DNA of 64,000 nucleotides from Pseudogracilibacillus auburnensis (lineage in GTDB: Bacteria > Bacillota > Bacilli > Bacillales > Amphibacillaceae). Shown piece after piece: positions 16,452-24,530 of this stretch. Every line of letters begins with the position of its first letter. Positions within the stretch are counted from its first letter, which is position 1. A model generated the notes under the pieces. The model ran no database searches, had not been told where the DNA came from, and saw nothing but the letters and a program-made list of their open reading frames with translations. Location: positions 22,738 through 86,737 of the forward strand of contig NZ_QJJQ01000018.1 of assembly GCF_003201975.1 (NCBI RefSeq), written 5' to 3'. The position numbers were made by a program, and so were the translations under genes.

Positions 16452-18179
16452 TTATACAAGGGAACCTCCACCATTTTTTAAATATTTTTCAATCCCTTCT
16501 GCTGCTCGATAAGCGAGCGCTCCAACTGTTGCAGTTGGATGATGGTTACTAAAGTGAGGAAACGCAGAGGCACCAACGACAAATAAATTTTCAACATCCC
16601 ACATTTGCAAATAAGTATTTACTGCTGAAGTATTTTTATCTGCACCCATAATGACCCCACCTGCATAATGCCCACCTTGGTAAATATGATCGAATTCTTC
16701 TGGCACTTCATCTTCATCAACAATATCTGCACCCATTGCTTCTACAACTTCTCGACACTTTTCTACCCCAAATTTGGCGATATTTCGATCTTGATCCGTA
16801 TATTTAAATGTGACTCGTAGTAGTGGATCATTAAAAATATCTGTATATGTCGGATCTAAATCTGTATAATTATGCCACCAAGACATAACCGCTGGAGTAT
16901 ACCAAACAAGCAGATTACGATTTGCATAATAGATTGCATTTTTTTTGAACTCTGACCCCCATCTTGAGGTTCCTTTTGGCACTTTATTACTTGCAATTGC
17001 TCCATCACCATATTGGCGATGTTCCACCCCACCACCGTGAATAAAGTCTAAATCGGTATGATCAAAATTATCGCCTGTTAAATCGGTAAAATTTGCACCT
17101 AATGCTCCAGCACCCATATAAAGATTAAATTTTTTATTATTAAAAAATCCGCGTGCTCCTAAAAAAGTAATCCCGAATTGACCGTTATAATTGCGCCCGA
17201 TAACCCCTTTTCTAGTCTTTGGATCATATGGTTCTCCAATTTTTGATAACATTAGTAACCGATTGTTTGTAAAGGTAAAGGCTGCTAAAACGACTACATC
17301 AGCAGGCTGTTCATACTCTTGGCCTGTTACCATATCCACGTACAGAACACCCGTTGCTTTTGTACCATTATGTAGTACACGTCGTGCATAACTTTCTGTC
17401 CTAAGCTCGAAATTGCCAGTTTTTTGTGCTGTCGGTATAACCGTTACAATCGGATCTCCTTTTGCACCAAAATCACAACCATATTGCGTACAAAAAGCAC
17501 AATAGACACATTGATTAATTGTTTCACCATCAGGATTTTCGTAATGCTGTGTAATATTTGCAGAAGGTACTTGATAAGGATGATATCCTAAGCTTTTTGC
17601 TGCCTCTTTAAATAATTTTATATTTGGTGTTTCTTTTGTTGGGGGGTTCGGATAATCACTCGAATGTTTTGGTGCATCTGGGTTTGGATCTTGTTCACCA
17701 GAAATTCCTGCTGTTTTCTCAAAGCGATCATAATACTTTTCCATTTCATCATAGGTGATGCCCCAATCTTGCAACATCATCCCTTCTGGAATTTTTTCTT
17801 TTCCATATCGTTCGACTGTTTGCGTATATATTTCAAAATCATAAGGAATAAATCGATAAGTCGCTCCTGCCCAGTGAACACTTCCACCACCTAAATCAGT
17901 CCCTACTCCTATTTCATGTTTTGTTCGAACTGGTAACGCTGTTTCTTCAAGTGTATTACGTGAAGTAATCGTTTCATGGGATAAATCTTGCATCATTTCA
18001 AATCGATTTGTAAAACGTAATTCGTCTTTTACACCTATGTAGTCCTTGGTCGACTTTTCTTCTCCTCGTTCTAAAGCAACTACTTGATACCCTGCTTTTG
18101 AAAGTTCAGCCGCGATGATCCCACCGGCCCAGCCTGTTCCAACTACAACGACATCAACTTTATTTAGTTTTTTGACCAT
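16452..18179 (-). CDS. GMC-type FAD dehydrogenase (gluconate 2-dehydrogenase large-subunit family)
   Basis: 575 aa. The dinucleotide-binding motif VVVGTGWAGGIIAAELSKAG is at residues 10-29. The cysteine-rich stretch QCVYCAFCTQYGCDFG near 217-232 could hold an iron-sulfur cluster, as in membrane-linked FAD sugar dehydrogenases. The C-terminal catalytic region has HYAGGVIMG and NHHPTATVGALAYRAAEG. It would oxidise a sugar or sugar acid and pass electrons to the respiratory chain. It is exported in complex with the neighbouring Tat-signal subunit. GGGAGG is eight bases before the ATG. The true substrate is unknown. Confidence 0.85.
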   Translation of the reverse strand: MVKKLNKVDVVVVGTGWAGGIIAAELSKAGYQVVALERGEEKSTKDYIGVKDELRFTNRFEMMQDLSHETITSRNTLEETALPVRTKHEIGVGTDLGGGSVHWAGATYRFIPYDFEIYTQTVERYGKEKIPEGMMLQDWGITYDEMEKYYDRFEKTAGISGEQDPNPDAPKHSSDYPNPPTKETPNIKLFKEAAKSLGYHPYQVPSANITQHYENPDGETINQCVYCAFCTQYGCDFGAKGDPIVTVIPTAQKTGNFELRTESYARRVLHNGTKATGVLYVDMVTGQEYEQPADVVVLAAFTFTNNRLLMLSKIGEPYDPKTRKGVIGRNYNGQFGITFLGARGFFNNKKFNLYMGAGALGANFTDLTGDNFDHTDLDFIHGGGVEHRQYGDGAIASNKVPKGTSRWGSEFKKNAIYYANRNLLVWYTPAVMSWWHNYTDLDPTYTDIFNDPLLRVTFKYTDQDRNIAKFGVEKCREVVEAMGADIVDEDEVPEEFDHIYQGGHYAGGVIMGADKNTSAVNTYLQMWDVENLFVVGASAFPHFSNHHPTATVGALAYRAAEGIEKYLKNGGGSLV

Positions 18180-18197
18180 CTTTTTAACCTCCCGTAG

Positions 18198-19028
18198 TTA
18201 GGACTGATAATCCCTCAAACTTTTTTGTTCCATCTCAATAAACTCCTCGGACTCAATATCATTTATATAAGCTGCACGTGGGCCGGGGTACTCTTTCATT
18301 TTCCAGCCTAGCATGTTTTTATTCCCTCCATAAACTGGATCCGCATATGCTCCTTCTATCGTCAATTGAAGTAGTAAATTAAAGAAAGTCCTCGAATCGA
18401 TCCCAGGCATTGCAATTTCACCATTTTCAAAAGCCGTTAATATTTCGTCTTGTTGTTCACCCTCTAACTGATCAAAGGATGTCCCATATTTTTCTTGACT
18501 CACTTGATCGATTGTTCTTATTCCAAGTAAAAAAATTTCTCCACGATTTAATCTCGTTTGATAGCGCGGTGTTGGAACGTCTGGCAATACATCCGTATTT
18601 GGTCCTTGTTCAGACTGATCACGATCCTTCTTTTCGTAATCCCGAACAAAACTCGTTTGTAAAAAAGGTCCCTTCATATATACTTTTGCATTTGTTCCCC
18701 ATGAACTATTTAATTGCTTGTCAATAAAATACGGAACCGCAAGCTCAATCGCTCCAGGTCCACTATCATCTTTTGGAAATAGTCGCTCTGTGGCCGCACT
18801 TAAAATAGTAAAATCTTCTTTCCGATCAAAAAACATTCTTGCTTCTTGAAGAGTGGCAGTATCTAAATCTTGAACAGGTGTGTTCGTTCTAGTTTGAAAT
18901 TGATTTGTTAGAAAACTCCCAATTACTGATCCACCAACAACACCACCAGCTAAAATCCCAGTGTTTTTTATAAATTTTCTACGACTCGGGTCATACTGCT
19001 CTTTATTTTTTGAATCATTATCTGACAC
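18198..19028 (-). CDS. Gluconate 2-dehydrogenase subunit 3 family protein, Tat-exported
   Basis: 276 aa from a GTG at 19028, because AAGGAGG lies nine bases upstream and would otherwise be inside the coding frame. A twin-arginine signal (SRRKFIKNTGILAGG) is followed by a hydrophobic stretch. The mature part has LSAATERLFPKDDSGPGA and FFNLLLQLTIEGAYADPVYGG, typical of the gamma subunit that chaperones the GMC partner. The gene is 18 bp upstream of the flavoprotein. No cytochrome c subunit is encoded here, so the electron acceptor is unclear. Confidence 0.88.
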   Translation of the reverse strand: MSDNDSKNKEQYDPSRRKFIKNTGILAGGVVGGSVIGSFLTNQFQTRTNTPVQDLDTATLQEARMFFDRKEDFTILSAATERLFPKDDSGPGAIELAVPYFIDKQLNSSWGTNAKVYMKGPFLQTSFVRDYEKKDRDQSEQGPNTDVLPDVPTPRYQTRLNRGEIFLLGIRTIDQVSQEKYGTSFDQLEGEQQDEILTAFENGEIAMPGIDSRTFFNLLLQLTIEGAYADPVYGGNKNMLGWKMKEYPGPRAAYINDIESEEFIEMEQKSLRDYQS

Positions 19029-19052
19029 GATCGTTCGCCTCCTTTTAGTCAA

Positions 19053-19703
19053 TTATGCATTATTATTTTATTTGAGTTATCGTGTAGAGTAATAAAGTAG
19101 GTGGGATAAAACTTAGCAAGTGGAAGATGCGAAACTTCTAGTCGGTAGAAGGAAGCTAATGAAAAAATCCTTTACTTGGAGTTCGTCGTGGGAAACGAGT
19201 ATATTCCATTTGCGATTAGAAAGTAATACTTCCACACTATTTTCTAATGATGATTATTTCTTTAAATAAATGTAAACTTATTTTGTACTATTTTTTAAAA
19301 AGTATTACTCCCCCCCTTTAAAAGAACAGCGATGAGAGTATTATGCAACTTTTACCAAAAAAGTTGGAATGTTGGGTGGTTCCGTTTTTAATGTTTCAAG
19401 GACAAGCCGGAGAAGCCATGAATGATTCCCATAACATGGATGATTCCAAAATTGTTCATTTACAGAGATGATTTCTACGTAAAGAGTGTAATTTGTCTTT
19501 TACACTTCTTTCTCTTTTGATTGACCACATGATTTCATAAGAGGAAATAGATTCGATTTAAGAGGATTTTTATTAATGGTAGAGATGAATTGATGCTATT
19601 TGATTAATAAACAGAGTAAGTTTGTCATAGCAATTTGCATTTCCAAAGTGAAACAAAAAAGATAGAGAAGCCAATATTTTCTGCTTCTCTATCCAAATAA
19701 AGA
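19053..19703. pseudogene. 650-bp gap holding a remnant of a PhnB-like VOC-fold gene (about 19379-19465)
   Basis: On the plus strand the translation VPFLMFQGQAGEAMN followed by DSKIVHLQR and a stop closely resembles the start of PhnB/VOC family proteins (PFLMF.G.AEEAMNFY...DSKI), with the intervening residues replaced or deleted. There is no full gene. The rest of the gap is AT-rich, with a repeat-like block at about 19100-19230 similar in style to other intergenic repeats in the window. I see no further gene. Confidence 0.5.
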
Positions 19704-20672
19704 TTATATTTTTGATAAAAACTCTTCTATTTTTTGTTCAAATTCAACTGTTTCCATTTCATGAGCTTTTATATGACCAACATCAGGGACAAGCCAAAGT
19801 TCTTTTTCCCCACTAGCTTCTTCATAAATTTTCTCTCCCATCCAAGTTGGGACTAGTTCATCGGCCATTCCGTGAATGATAAATAAGGGTAGCTTATTTT
19901 TCTTCACTTGTTCGATCGTTGACACTTCCTCAAAAAAGTAACCAGCACGAAATTTCGTCACAACACTTGTAATATCAAGTAGTGGAAAAGAGGGTAAACC
20001 ATAAATATGTTTTAACTGATGAGCTAACTCCTCTTTCATCGTGGAATAGGCACTATCAGCAATTACTGCTTTTACTTGTTGAGGTAAGTTTTCACCGCTC
20101 GTCATTAAAACAGCTGCCGCCCCTGCTGAATTTCCGTGCAATACGATTTCCTCTATCCCGTAATCTTCCATTAAAATATGAATCCATCCAATAAGATCAA
20201 AGCGATCATGCCATCCGTATCCATAGTATTTACCTTCGCTTTCTCCATGTCCTCGGGAATCGGGCATTAAAATATGATAACCATGATCATGATAAAATTT
20301 CGTATAGTCTCCCATCACTGACTTATCTTTACGAAATCCGTGTACAAGAATGACCGCTTTTTTGCTATTTTCTTCATCCTTGATAAAATCAGCCTGCAAA
20401 AGTAAATCATCATAAGAAGTTTGAGTTATTTTTTCTGGATGTTGTTCCTCATACCACAATTGGGCTTCTCGTAACAATTGTTCATCGGCAGAAGATTGTG
20501 CACTTGCTACGATTGTTTCATCCTCTGGTTCAGTATGTAACTCAACTTCCGATCCACGTTTTACACTTTCTCCATAAAAAAAGTTACCAATAAATAGTAA
20601 GATGGTTACTAAGAAAGCTATCACACTTGCCAAAATGATTTTTAGTCTTCTTTTCACTTTACCTACCCCCAT
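19704..20672 (-). CDS. Membrane-anchored alpha/beta hydrolase
   Basis: 322 aa. One N-terminal membrane helix (IILASVIAFLVTILLFIGNF) anchors an extracellular alpha/beta-hydrolase domain: oxyanion region VILVHGFRKDKSVMG near 105, DSRGHGESEG near 140, nucleophile serine in LHGNSAGAAAV near 183, acid D in IHGMADELVP, and His in VPDVGHIKAHE. Bacillus homologues belong to the YfhR/BEM46-like group with unknown substrate. The start is uncertain: the ATG at 20672 has a poor ribosome site, and a GTG four codons later is possible. Confidence 0.8.
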   Translation of the reverse strand: MGVGKVKRRLKIILASVIAFLVTILLFIGNFFYGESVKRGSEVELHTEPEDETIVASAQSSADEQLLREAQLWYEEQHPEKITQTSYDDLLLQADFIKDEENSKKAVILVHGFRKDKSVMGDYTKFYHDHGYHILMPDSRGHGESEGKYYGYGWHDRFDLIGWIHILMEDYGIEEIVLHGNSAGAAAVLMTSGENLPQQVKAVIADSAYSTMKEELAHQLKHIYGLPSFPLLDITSVVTKFRAGYFFEEVSTIEQVKKNKLPLFIIHGMADELVPTWMGEKIYEEASGEKELWLVPDVGHIKAHEMETVEFEQKIEEFLSKI

Positions 20673-20934
20673 TTGAAACCGTTTACCTACTTTTTACTTT
20701 ATCATAAGTTCGATCAGAAATGGAGAGATTTTTAAATGAAAAGAAGATAGGAACCGTTTTCCCCAAAAATGAATCTTTCATCTTAGATAACTTGGCTTGC
20801 CAAACCTTTACCTAATAGCGAGGATGAATGTTCCACTTCCGATGGATAAAGATAATGTTTATTGCGACGGATCATGACAATCCGAGGATGTCGCGTTTTT
20901 AGTTAGTAAACAATAAAGTGATTCTTATCTGCAT

Positions 20935-20964
20935 AAAAAACTGCCTAAATCAGTTTAGACAGTT
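20935..20964 (-). terminator. Terminator after the yfkD-like gene
   Basis: Minus strand AACTGTCTAAA-CTGA-TTTAGGCAGTT followed by TTTT, an 11-bp stem with one G-U pair. Confidence 0.8.
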
Positions 20965-20966
20965 CC

Positions 20967-21815
20967 TTACTTAAGTTGGAATGAAAATGAAACATGATCT
21001 TGAATTGGAATCCAAGCACCGATGCCTTGTTTCGTTACATTTTTAATGACAATTTCTTTTTCCGATCCTTTTAATTGTATATATACTTCTCCAAATGTTA
21101 TTTTTCCTTTTTCATTTACGGCAGGAGAAAACGCATGTAAATAGCCGATTTTTTTCGTTGGAACGTTATAGAAATTATCTAGTTTGGTATTCGTACCAAC
21201 TACTGTTGAAAATGAAAGAGGTAAATTTGTTTTTTTCGTTGCTTTTTGTAACATCATTTTTTTAATAATTTCTGGATGTTCAATTTTATTCGTTAATGCC
21301 CCTTTTGTCTCCTTTTGATTTTGTTGTACATATCGTATTTCTTGAACAACATCCCCACCAATATTATTTAGTTCATTTTTATTTATTGGATCATAATCCC
21401 AAATAACAGATGTGTTTTCTGATTGATAATTTAATGGCCATCTCCCAAGGTATACATGCGCTCGATAACCAAATGCAATTGGAGTCGGCTTGATCGTTGA
21501 TTCATTTAATAATTTAATAAGGTCAGGGTTATCAACTGGAATATCTACTCCATCCAATAACTCTTTTGTCATCTTACTCGGTTCAATTACTTCAAAATCT
21601 TCTGATGTATTTGGAAAGGTATTTTCCTTTGAGATAGATAAAACGTTTTTCGGCAGTTTAAAAGCCTCTTCTTTTTCTTTCTCTTGTTTCTCTTGTTTCT
21701 CTTGTTTCTCTTGTTTCTCTTGTTTCTCTTCGGCAACAATCGGTCCATCTACTATATAAATCGAAGCTAAAATGATGATACAACCCAATAATAATAGTTT
21801 AATCCGTTCCTTCAT
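20967..21815 (-). CDS. YfkD-like exported protein of unknown function
   Basis: 282 aa. An N-terminal hydrophobic signal/anchor (LLLLGCIIILASIYIVDG) is followed by an unusual EKQEKQEKQEKQEK repeat (about residues 28-45) and a conserved domain with PKNVLSISKENTFPNTSEDFE, FGYRAHVYLGRWPLNYQSE and IGYLHAFSPAVNEKGKITFG (quoted in parts). This matches the YfkD family, whose function is not known. The repeat is encoded by five perfect copies of a 9-bp unit (21678-21722) and so can change length without a frameshift. Confidence 0.75.
   Translation of the reverse strand: MKERIKLLLLGCIIILASIYIVDGPIVAEEKQEKQEKQEKQEKQEKEKEEAFKLPKNVLSISKENTFPNTSEDFEVIEPSKMTKELLDGVDIPVDNPDLIKLLNESTIKPTPIAFGYRAHVYLGRWPLNYQSENTSVIWDYDPINKNELNNIGGDVVQEIRYVQQNQKETKGALTNKIEHPEIIKKMMLQKATKKTNLPLSFSTVVGTNTKLDNFYNVPTKKIGYLHAFSPAVNEKGKITFGEVYIQLKGSEKEIVIKNVTKQGIGAWIPIQDHVSFSFQLK
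21678..21731. repeat. In-frame 9-bp tandem repeat inside yfkD-like gene
   Basis: Five perfect copies of TTTCTCTTG plus a sixth with one change. On the coding strand they specify a repeating EKQ tripeptide. Slippage would add or remove three residues at a time. Confidence 0.9.
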
Positions 21816-21894
21816 CTATCCATGTCACTCCTTTTCAACTAGTTTTTCTAGATAGATGAAATTTATACATCATGAAAATTGTCAAAAAGACTGT

Positions 21895-22881
21895 CTAATC
21901 GATTTTTCGGGCTGTACAGCTTTTCCTATTTACATTATTTCTTTTTTGTACTGCTAATAGAGCGATCATTTCAAATATTATATTGGCTGCTAATGATGCC
22001 GTAATGTTGCTCTGGTCATGCATCGGTAACACTTCTACGACATCAAACGCGACAAAATGGATGTCCGTTAATCCTCGTACAATTTGTAATGCTTCTCGTG
22101 ACATAACTCCACCTATTTCTGGAGTGCCAGTTCCAGGTGCAAAGGCAGGATCAACAAAATCAATATCAAATGTTAAAAATACAGGTGCATCTCCCACCCG
22201 TCTTTTAATTGTCTTGATTAATTTTGGTATACCCATTTCAAATAATTCGACGGAACGAATAACTTGAAAACCTAATGTGGTAGCATCATCAATTTCTTCA
22301 GGTCCATCTAGCGATCCGCGTAAGCCTACCTGGATAGAATGTGATGTGTCAATTAACCCTTCTTCAACCGCTCGTCGAAATGGGGTTCCATGTGTATATT
22401 TCATACCAAGGTGAATATCACCAACATCTGCATGAGAATCAAATTGCAGCAAGGCAACAGGTCCATATTTTTGGGCAACGGCTCTTAGTTCCCCCAAAGT
22501 GATCGAATGATCTCCACCCATTACAATTGGAACGATGTTTTTCTCTAAAAGCGGTACTAGATAATTTTCCATCCTTTTATATGATTCATGAATATCTCCA
22601 GGGATAACTGGAACATCACCATAGTCAATCCCAGATACATATTCAAAAAGATCAATTTGATGGTCATATGAATAAGTTCTCACCAATGGAGAAGCATTTC
22701 GAATTGCTTCTGGCCCAAAACGTGCACCAGCTCGAAAAGAGGCTGCCGTATCAAAAGGAACACCGACAATCGCAAAATCAAGTTCTTCACACAATTCTTC
22801 AGACGGTAATCGCATAAAAGTACGTATACCAGTAAACCTTGCATGTAAGGACGGATCTACTGGTCGAAATTTCTTCGTCAT
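21895..22881 (-). CDS. speB: Ureohydrolase (agmatinase/arginase family)
   Basis: 328 aa from the ATG at 22881 (AAAGGGGAG upstream; the longer frame would include it). The binuclear metal site is complete: GGDHS near 130, DSHADVGD near 153, and DIDFVDPAFAPGTGTPE near 237. This family hydrolyses guanidinium groups (agmatine, guanidinobutyrate, arginine or guanidine) to urea. The length and the PGTGTPE motif favour agmatinase-like members, but the substrate cannot be fixed from sequence. The gene follows a class V aminotransferase gene after 24 bp, so the two are probably co-transcribed. Confidence 0.82.
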   Translation of the reverse strand: MTKKFRPVDPSLHARFTGIRTFMRLPSEELCEELDFAIVGVPFDTAASFRAGARFGPEAIRNASPLVRTYSYDHQIDLFEYVSGIDYGDVPVIPGDIHESYKRMENYLVPLLEKNIVPIVMGGDHSITLGELRAVAQKYGPVALLQFDSHADVGDIHLGMKYTHGTPFRRAVEEGLIDTSHSIQVGLRGSLDGPEEIDDATTLGFQVIRSVELFEMGIPKLIKTIKRRVGDAPVFLTFDIDFVDPAFAPGTGTPEIGGVMSREALQIVRGLTDIHFVAFDVVEVLPMHDQSNITASLAANIIFEMIALLAVQKRNNVNRKSCTARKID

Positions 22882-22905
22882 CTTACTCCCCTTTCTCAAA
22901 GTTCC

Positions 22906-24135
22906 TTATTTATATAATTCCTTTACTGCGTAAATAAGTCGATCAATTTCTTCTTCTGTATTATATGGAGCAATACCCGCCCGTACCAAGCCACCATTTA
23001 CACCGAGCTTTTCAATAAGTGTCATTGCGTAAAAATCGCCATATTCTAAATGGAGTGCATCTTTTTGTGCTAAATGATGGCAGACCATTTTGGCTTCCAT
23101 TCCTTCTACTTGAAAGGCGACGGTCGGCGTTTTAAGAACATCTTCTCCTGCCTGATAAAGGATGGCATGATCGATTTTTGCCAACCCATCCCTTAATCGG
23201 TCAGCTAAATTATTTTCGTAACGGACCATTTTTTCATAAGCGGAAACGAGCTGTTCACGAAGTAAATTTCCTTCTCCAATACTTGCAATAAAACGGATTG
23301 CTTCTGTTACACCGATAAGTCCTTCGAAATTTAATGTTCCAGTTTCTAATTTTTCGGGGAATTCAGTTGGTGCAGGAATTAATTTAAACGGTTCAAGAGC
23401 ATGAAACACTTTTTCATTAATCGCGACGACCCCAATATGGGGGCCAAAAAATTTGTATGCTGAACAAAATAAAAAATCTACACCTAAATCATGAAAATGT
23501 AACGGAAAATGTGGTACAGCATGAACTCCATCAAGTGCAACTAACGCACCTACTTCTTTCGCTCGATGAATAATAGAAACATAATCATTTATCGTTCCAA
23601 TAGCATTGGAAGCAAGACCGAGTGCAACTAATTTTGTTCCTTCCGTAATGAACTGCTCGATATTATTTAATGTTAATGTTTTTGTTTCTGGATTTAAAGG
23701 AAGCTTATGTACCGTTAAATTAGCGGATTTAGCTGCTGTAATCCACGGATCAATATTTGCATGATGATCCATTTCTGTAACAACAATATTCCCTTCTTCC
23801 CCTTCCCATTGCTTACTTAACGCACGCGCAATTCTAAAGGCTAAGGTTGTCATATTAGCCCCAAATGCGATATTTTTCTTATCCGCCCCTAATAAAGTTG
23901 CTACATGCTCACGCGCGTTATTAACAAGCATCGCAGTTTCTCTAGAAGTTGGATACACTCCTCCAAGATTTGCCACGCCATTTTTCATATAGGTAGCCAT
24001 TGCATCAATAACTGATTTTGCAACTTGTGTACCACCTGGGCCATCAAAGTAGGCTACAAAGTGGTCTTGTTCAATTCTTTGTAAAGCAGGAAATTGTTCA
24101 CGTATTTGGTCTATTGGATACAAATCGATTGCCAT
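22906..24135 (-). CDS. PLP-dependent class V aminotransferase, cysteine desulfurase-like (VC1184 family)
   Basis: 409 aa from the ATG at 24135, preceded by GGAGAGGAG. The upstream 25 codons lack a ribosome site. The fold type I signature shows YFDGPGGTQV near 28, EMDHHANIDPW near 119, LDGVHAVPHFP with the PLP-ring aspartate near 200, and the Schiff-base lysine in CSAYKFFGPHIGVV near 224. It lacks the catalytic cysteine loop of true desulfurases as far as I can see. The substrate is unknown; pairing with the ureohydrolase may point to guanidino or polyamine metabolism (inference). Confidence 0.78.
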   Translation of the reverse strand: MAIDLYPIDQIREQFPALQRIEQDHFVAYFDGPGGTQVAKSVIDAMATYMKNGVANLGGVYPTSRETAMLVNNAREHVATLLGADKKNIAFGANMTTLAFRIARALSKQWEGEEGNIVVTEMDHHANIDPWITAAKSANLTVHKLPLNPETKTLTLNNIEQFITEGTKLVALGLASNAIGTINDYVSIIHRAKEVGALVALDGVHAVPHFPLHFHDLGVDFLFCSAYKFFGPHIGVVAINEKVFHALEPFKLIPAPTEFPEKLETGTLNFEGLIGVTEAIRFIASIGEGNLLREQLVSAYEKMVRYENNLADRLRDGLAKIDHAILYQAGEDVLKTPTVAFQVEGMEAKMVCHHLAQKDALHLEYGDFYAMTLIEKLGVNGGLVRAGIAPYNTEEEIDRLIYAVKELYK

Positions 24136-24342
24136 GTTGATCTCCTCTCCTATTAGGTCGAATATGTAATTTTGCGAAAATTCACATGCTTTTCTATTTA
24201 TATAGTACATGAAATTATTTTATTTTTCTACATCTTATTTACTATTAACACGGTGAGAAGCGCCTTCATTTACCAACAGATTTTTTTGAATCATTAACAA
24301 GATAATTGTCATTAAATTGTTTTAAATAAGTGAGTTTTTATC

Positions 24343-24371
24343 TTGACTCCAAAAACCTAATTTATTATAAT
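24343..24371 (+). promoter_or_regulatory. Sigma-A-type promoter of zosA
   Basis: TTGACT (24343-24348), 17-base spacer, TATAAT (24366-24371). The start point would fall inside or next to the PerR box. Confidence 0.75.
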
Positions 24372-24381
24372 GAATTTAAAT

Positions 24382-24396
24382 TTATAATTATTATAA
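24382..24396. promoter_or_regulatory. Perfect PerR box
   Basis: TTATAATTATTATAA is an exact match to the 7-1-7 PerR consensus TTATAATNATTATAA. It lies 10 bp after the -10 element, so PerR would repress the ATPase gene until peroxide oxidises it. In B. subtilis the zinc ATPase gene zosA is a known PerR target. Confidence 0.8.
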
Positions 24397-24454
24397 ATAA
24401 GATTCAAATGCTTTTATCACTTGAATTATAAAGGTTTTTTGAAACTGATTATTG

Positions 24455-24516
24455 TTCTCAATTAGATTTACAATTAACTTTATTCATGGAATTTACAAAT
24501 TGATTCTCAATTAGAT
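24455..24516 (+). promoter_or_regulatory. Paired direct repeats in zosA leader
   Basis: TTCTCAATTAGAT occurs twice (24455-24467 and 24504-24516). The second copy is within an inverted repeat AATTGA-TTC-TCAATT (24498-24512) right before the ribosome site. It could bind a second metal regulator or form a leader hairpin. Confidence 0.4.
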
Positions 24517-24530
24517 ATGGAGGAATGAAA

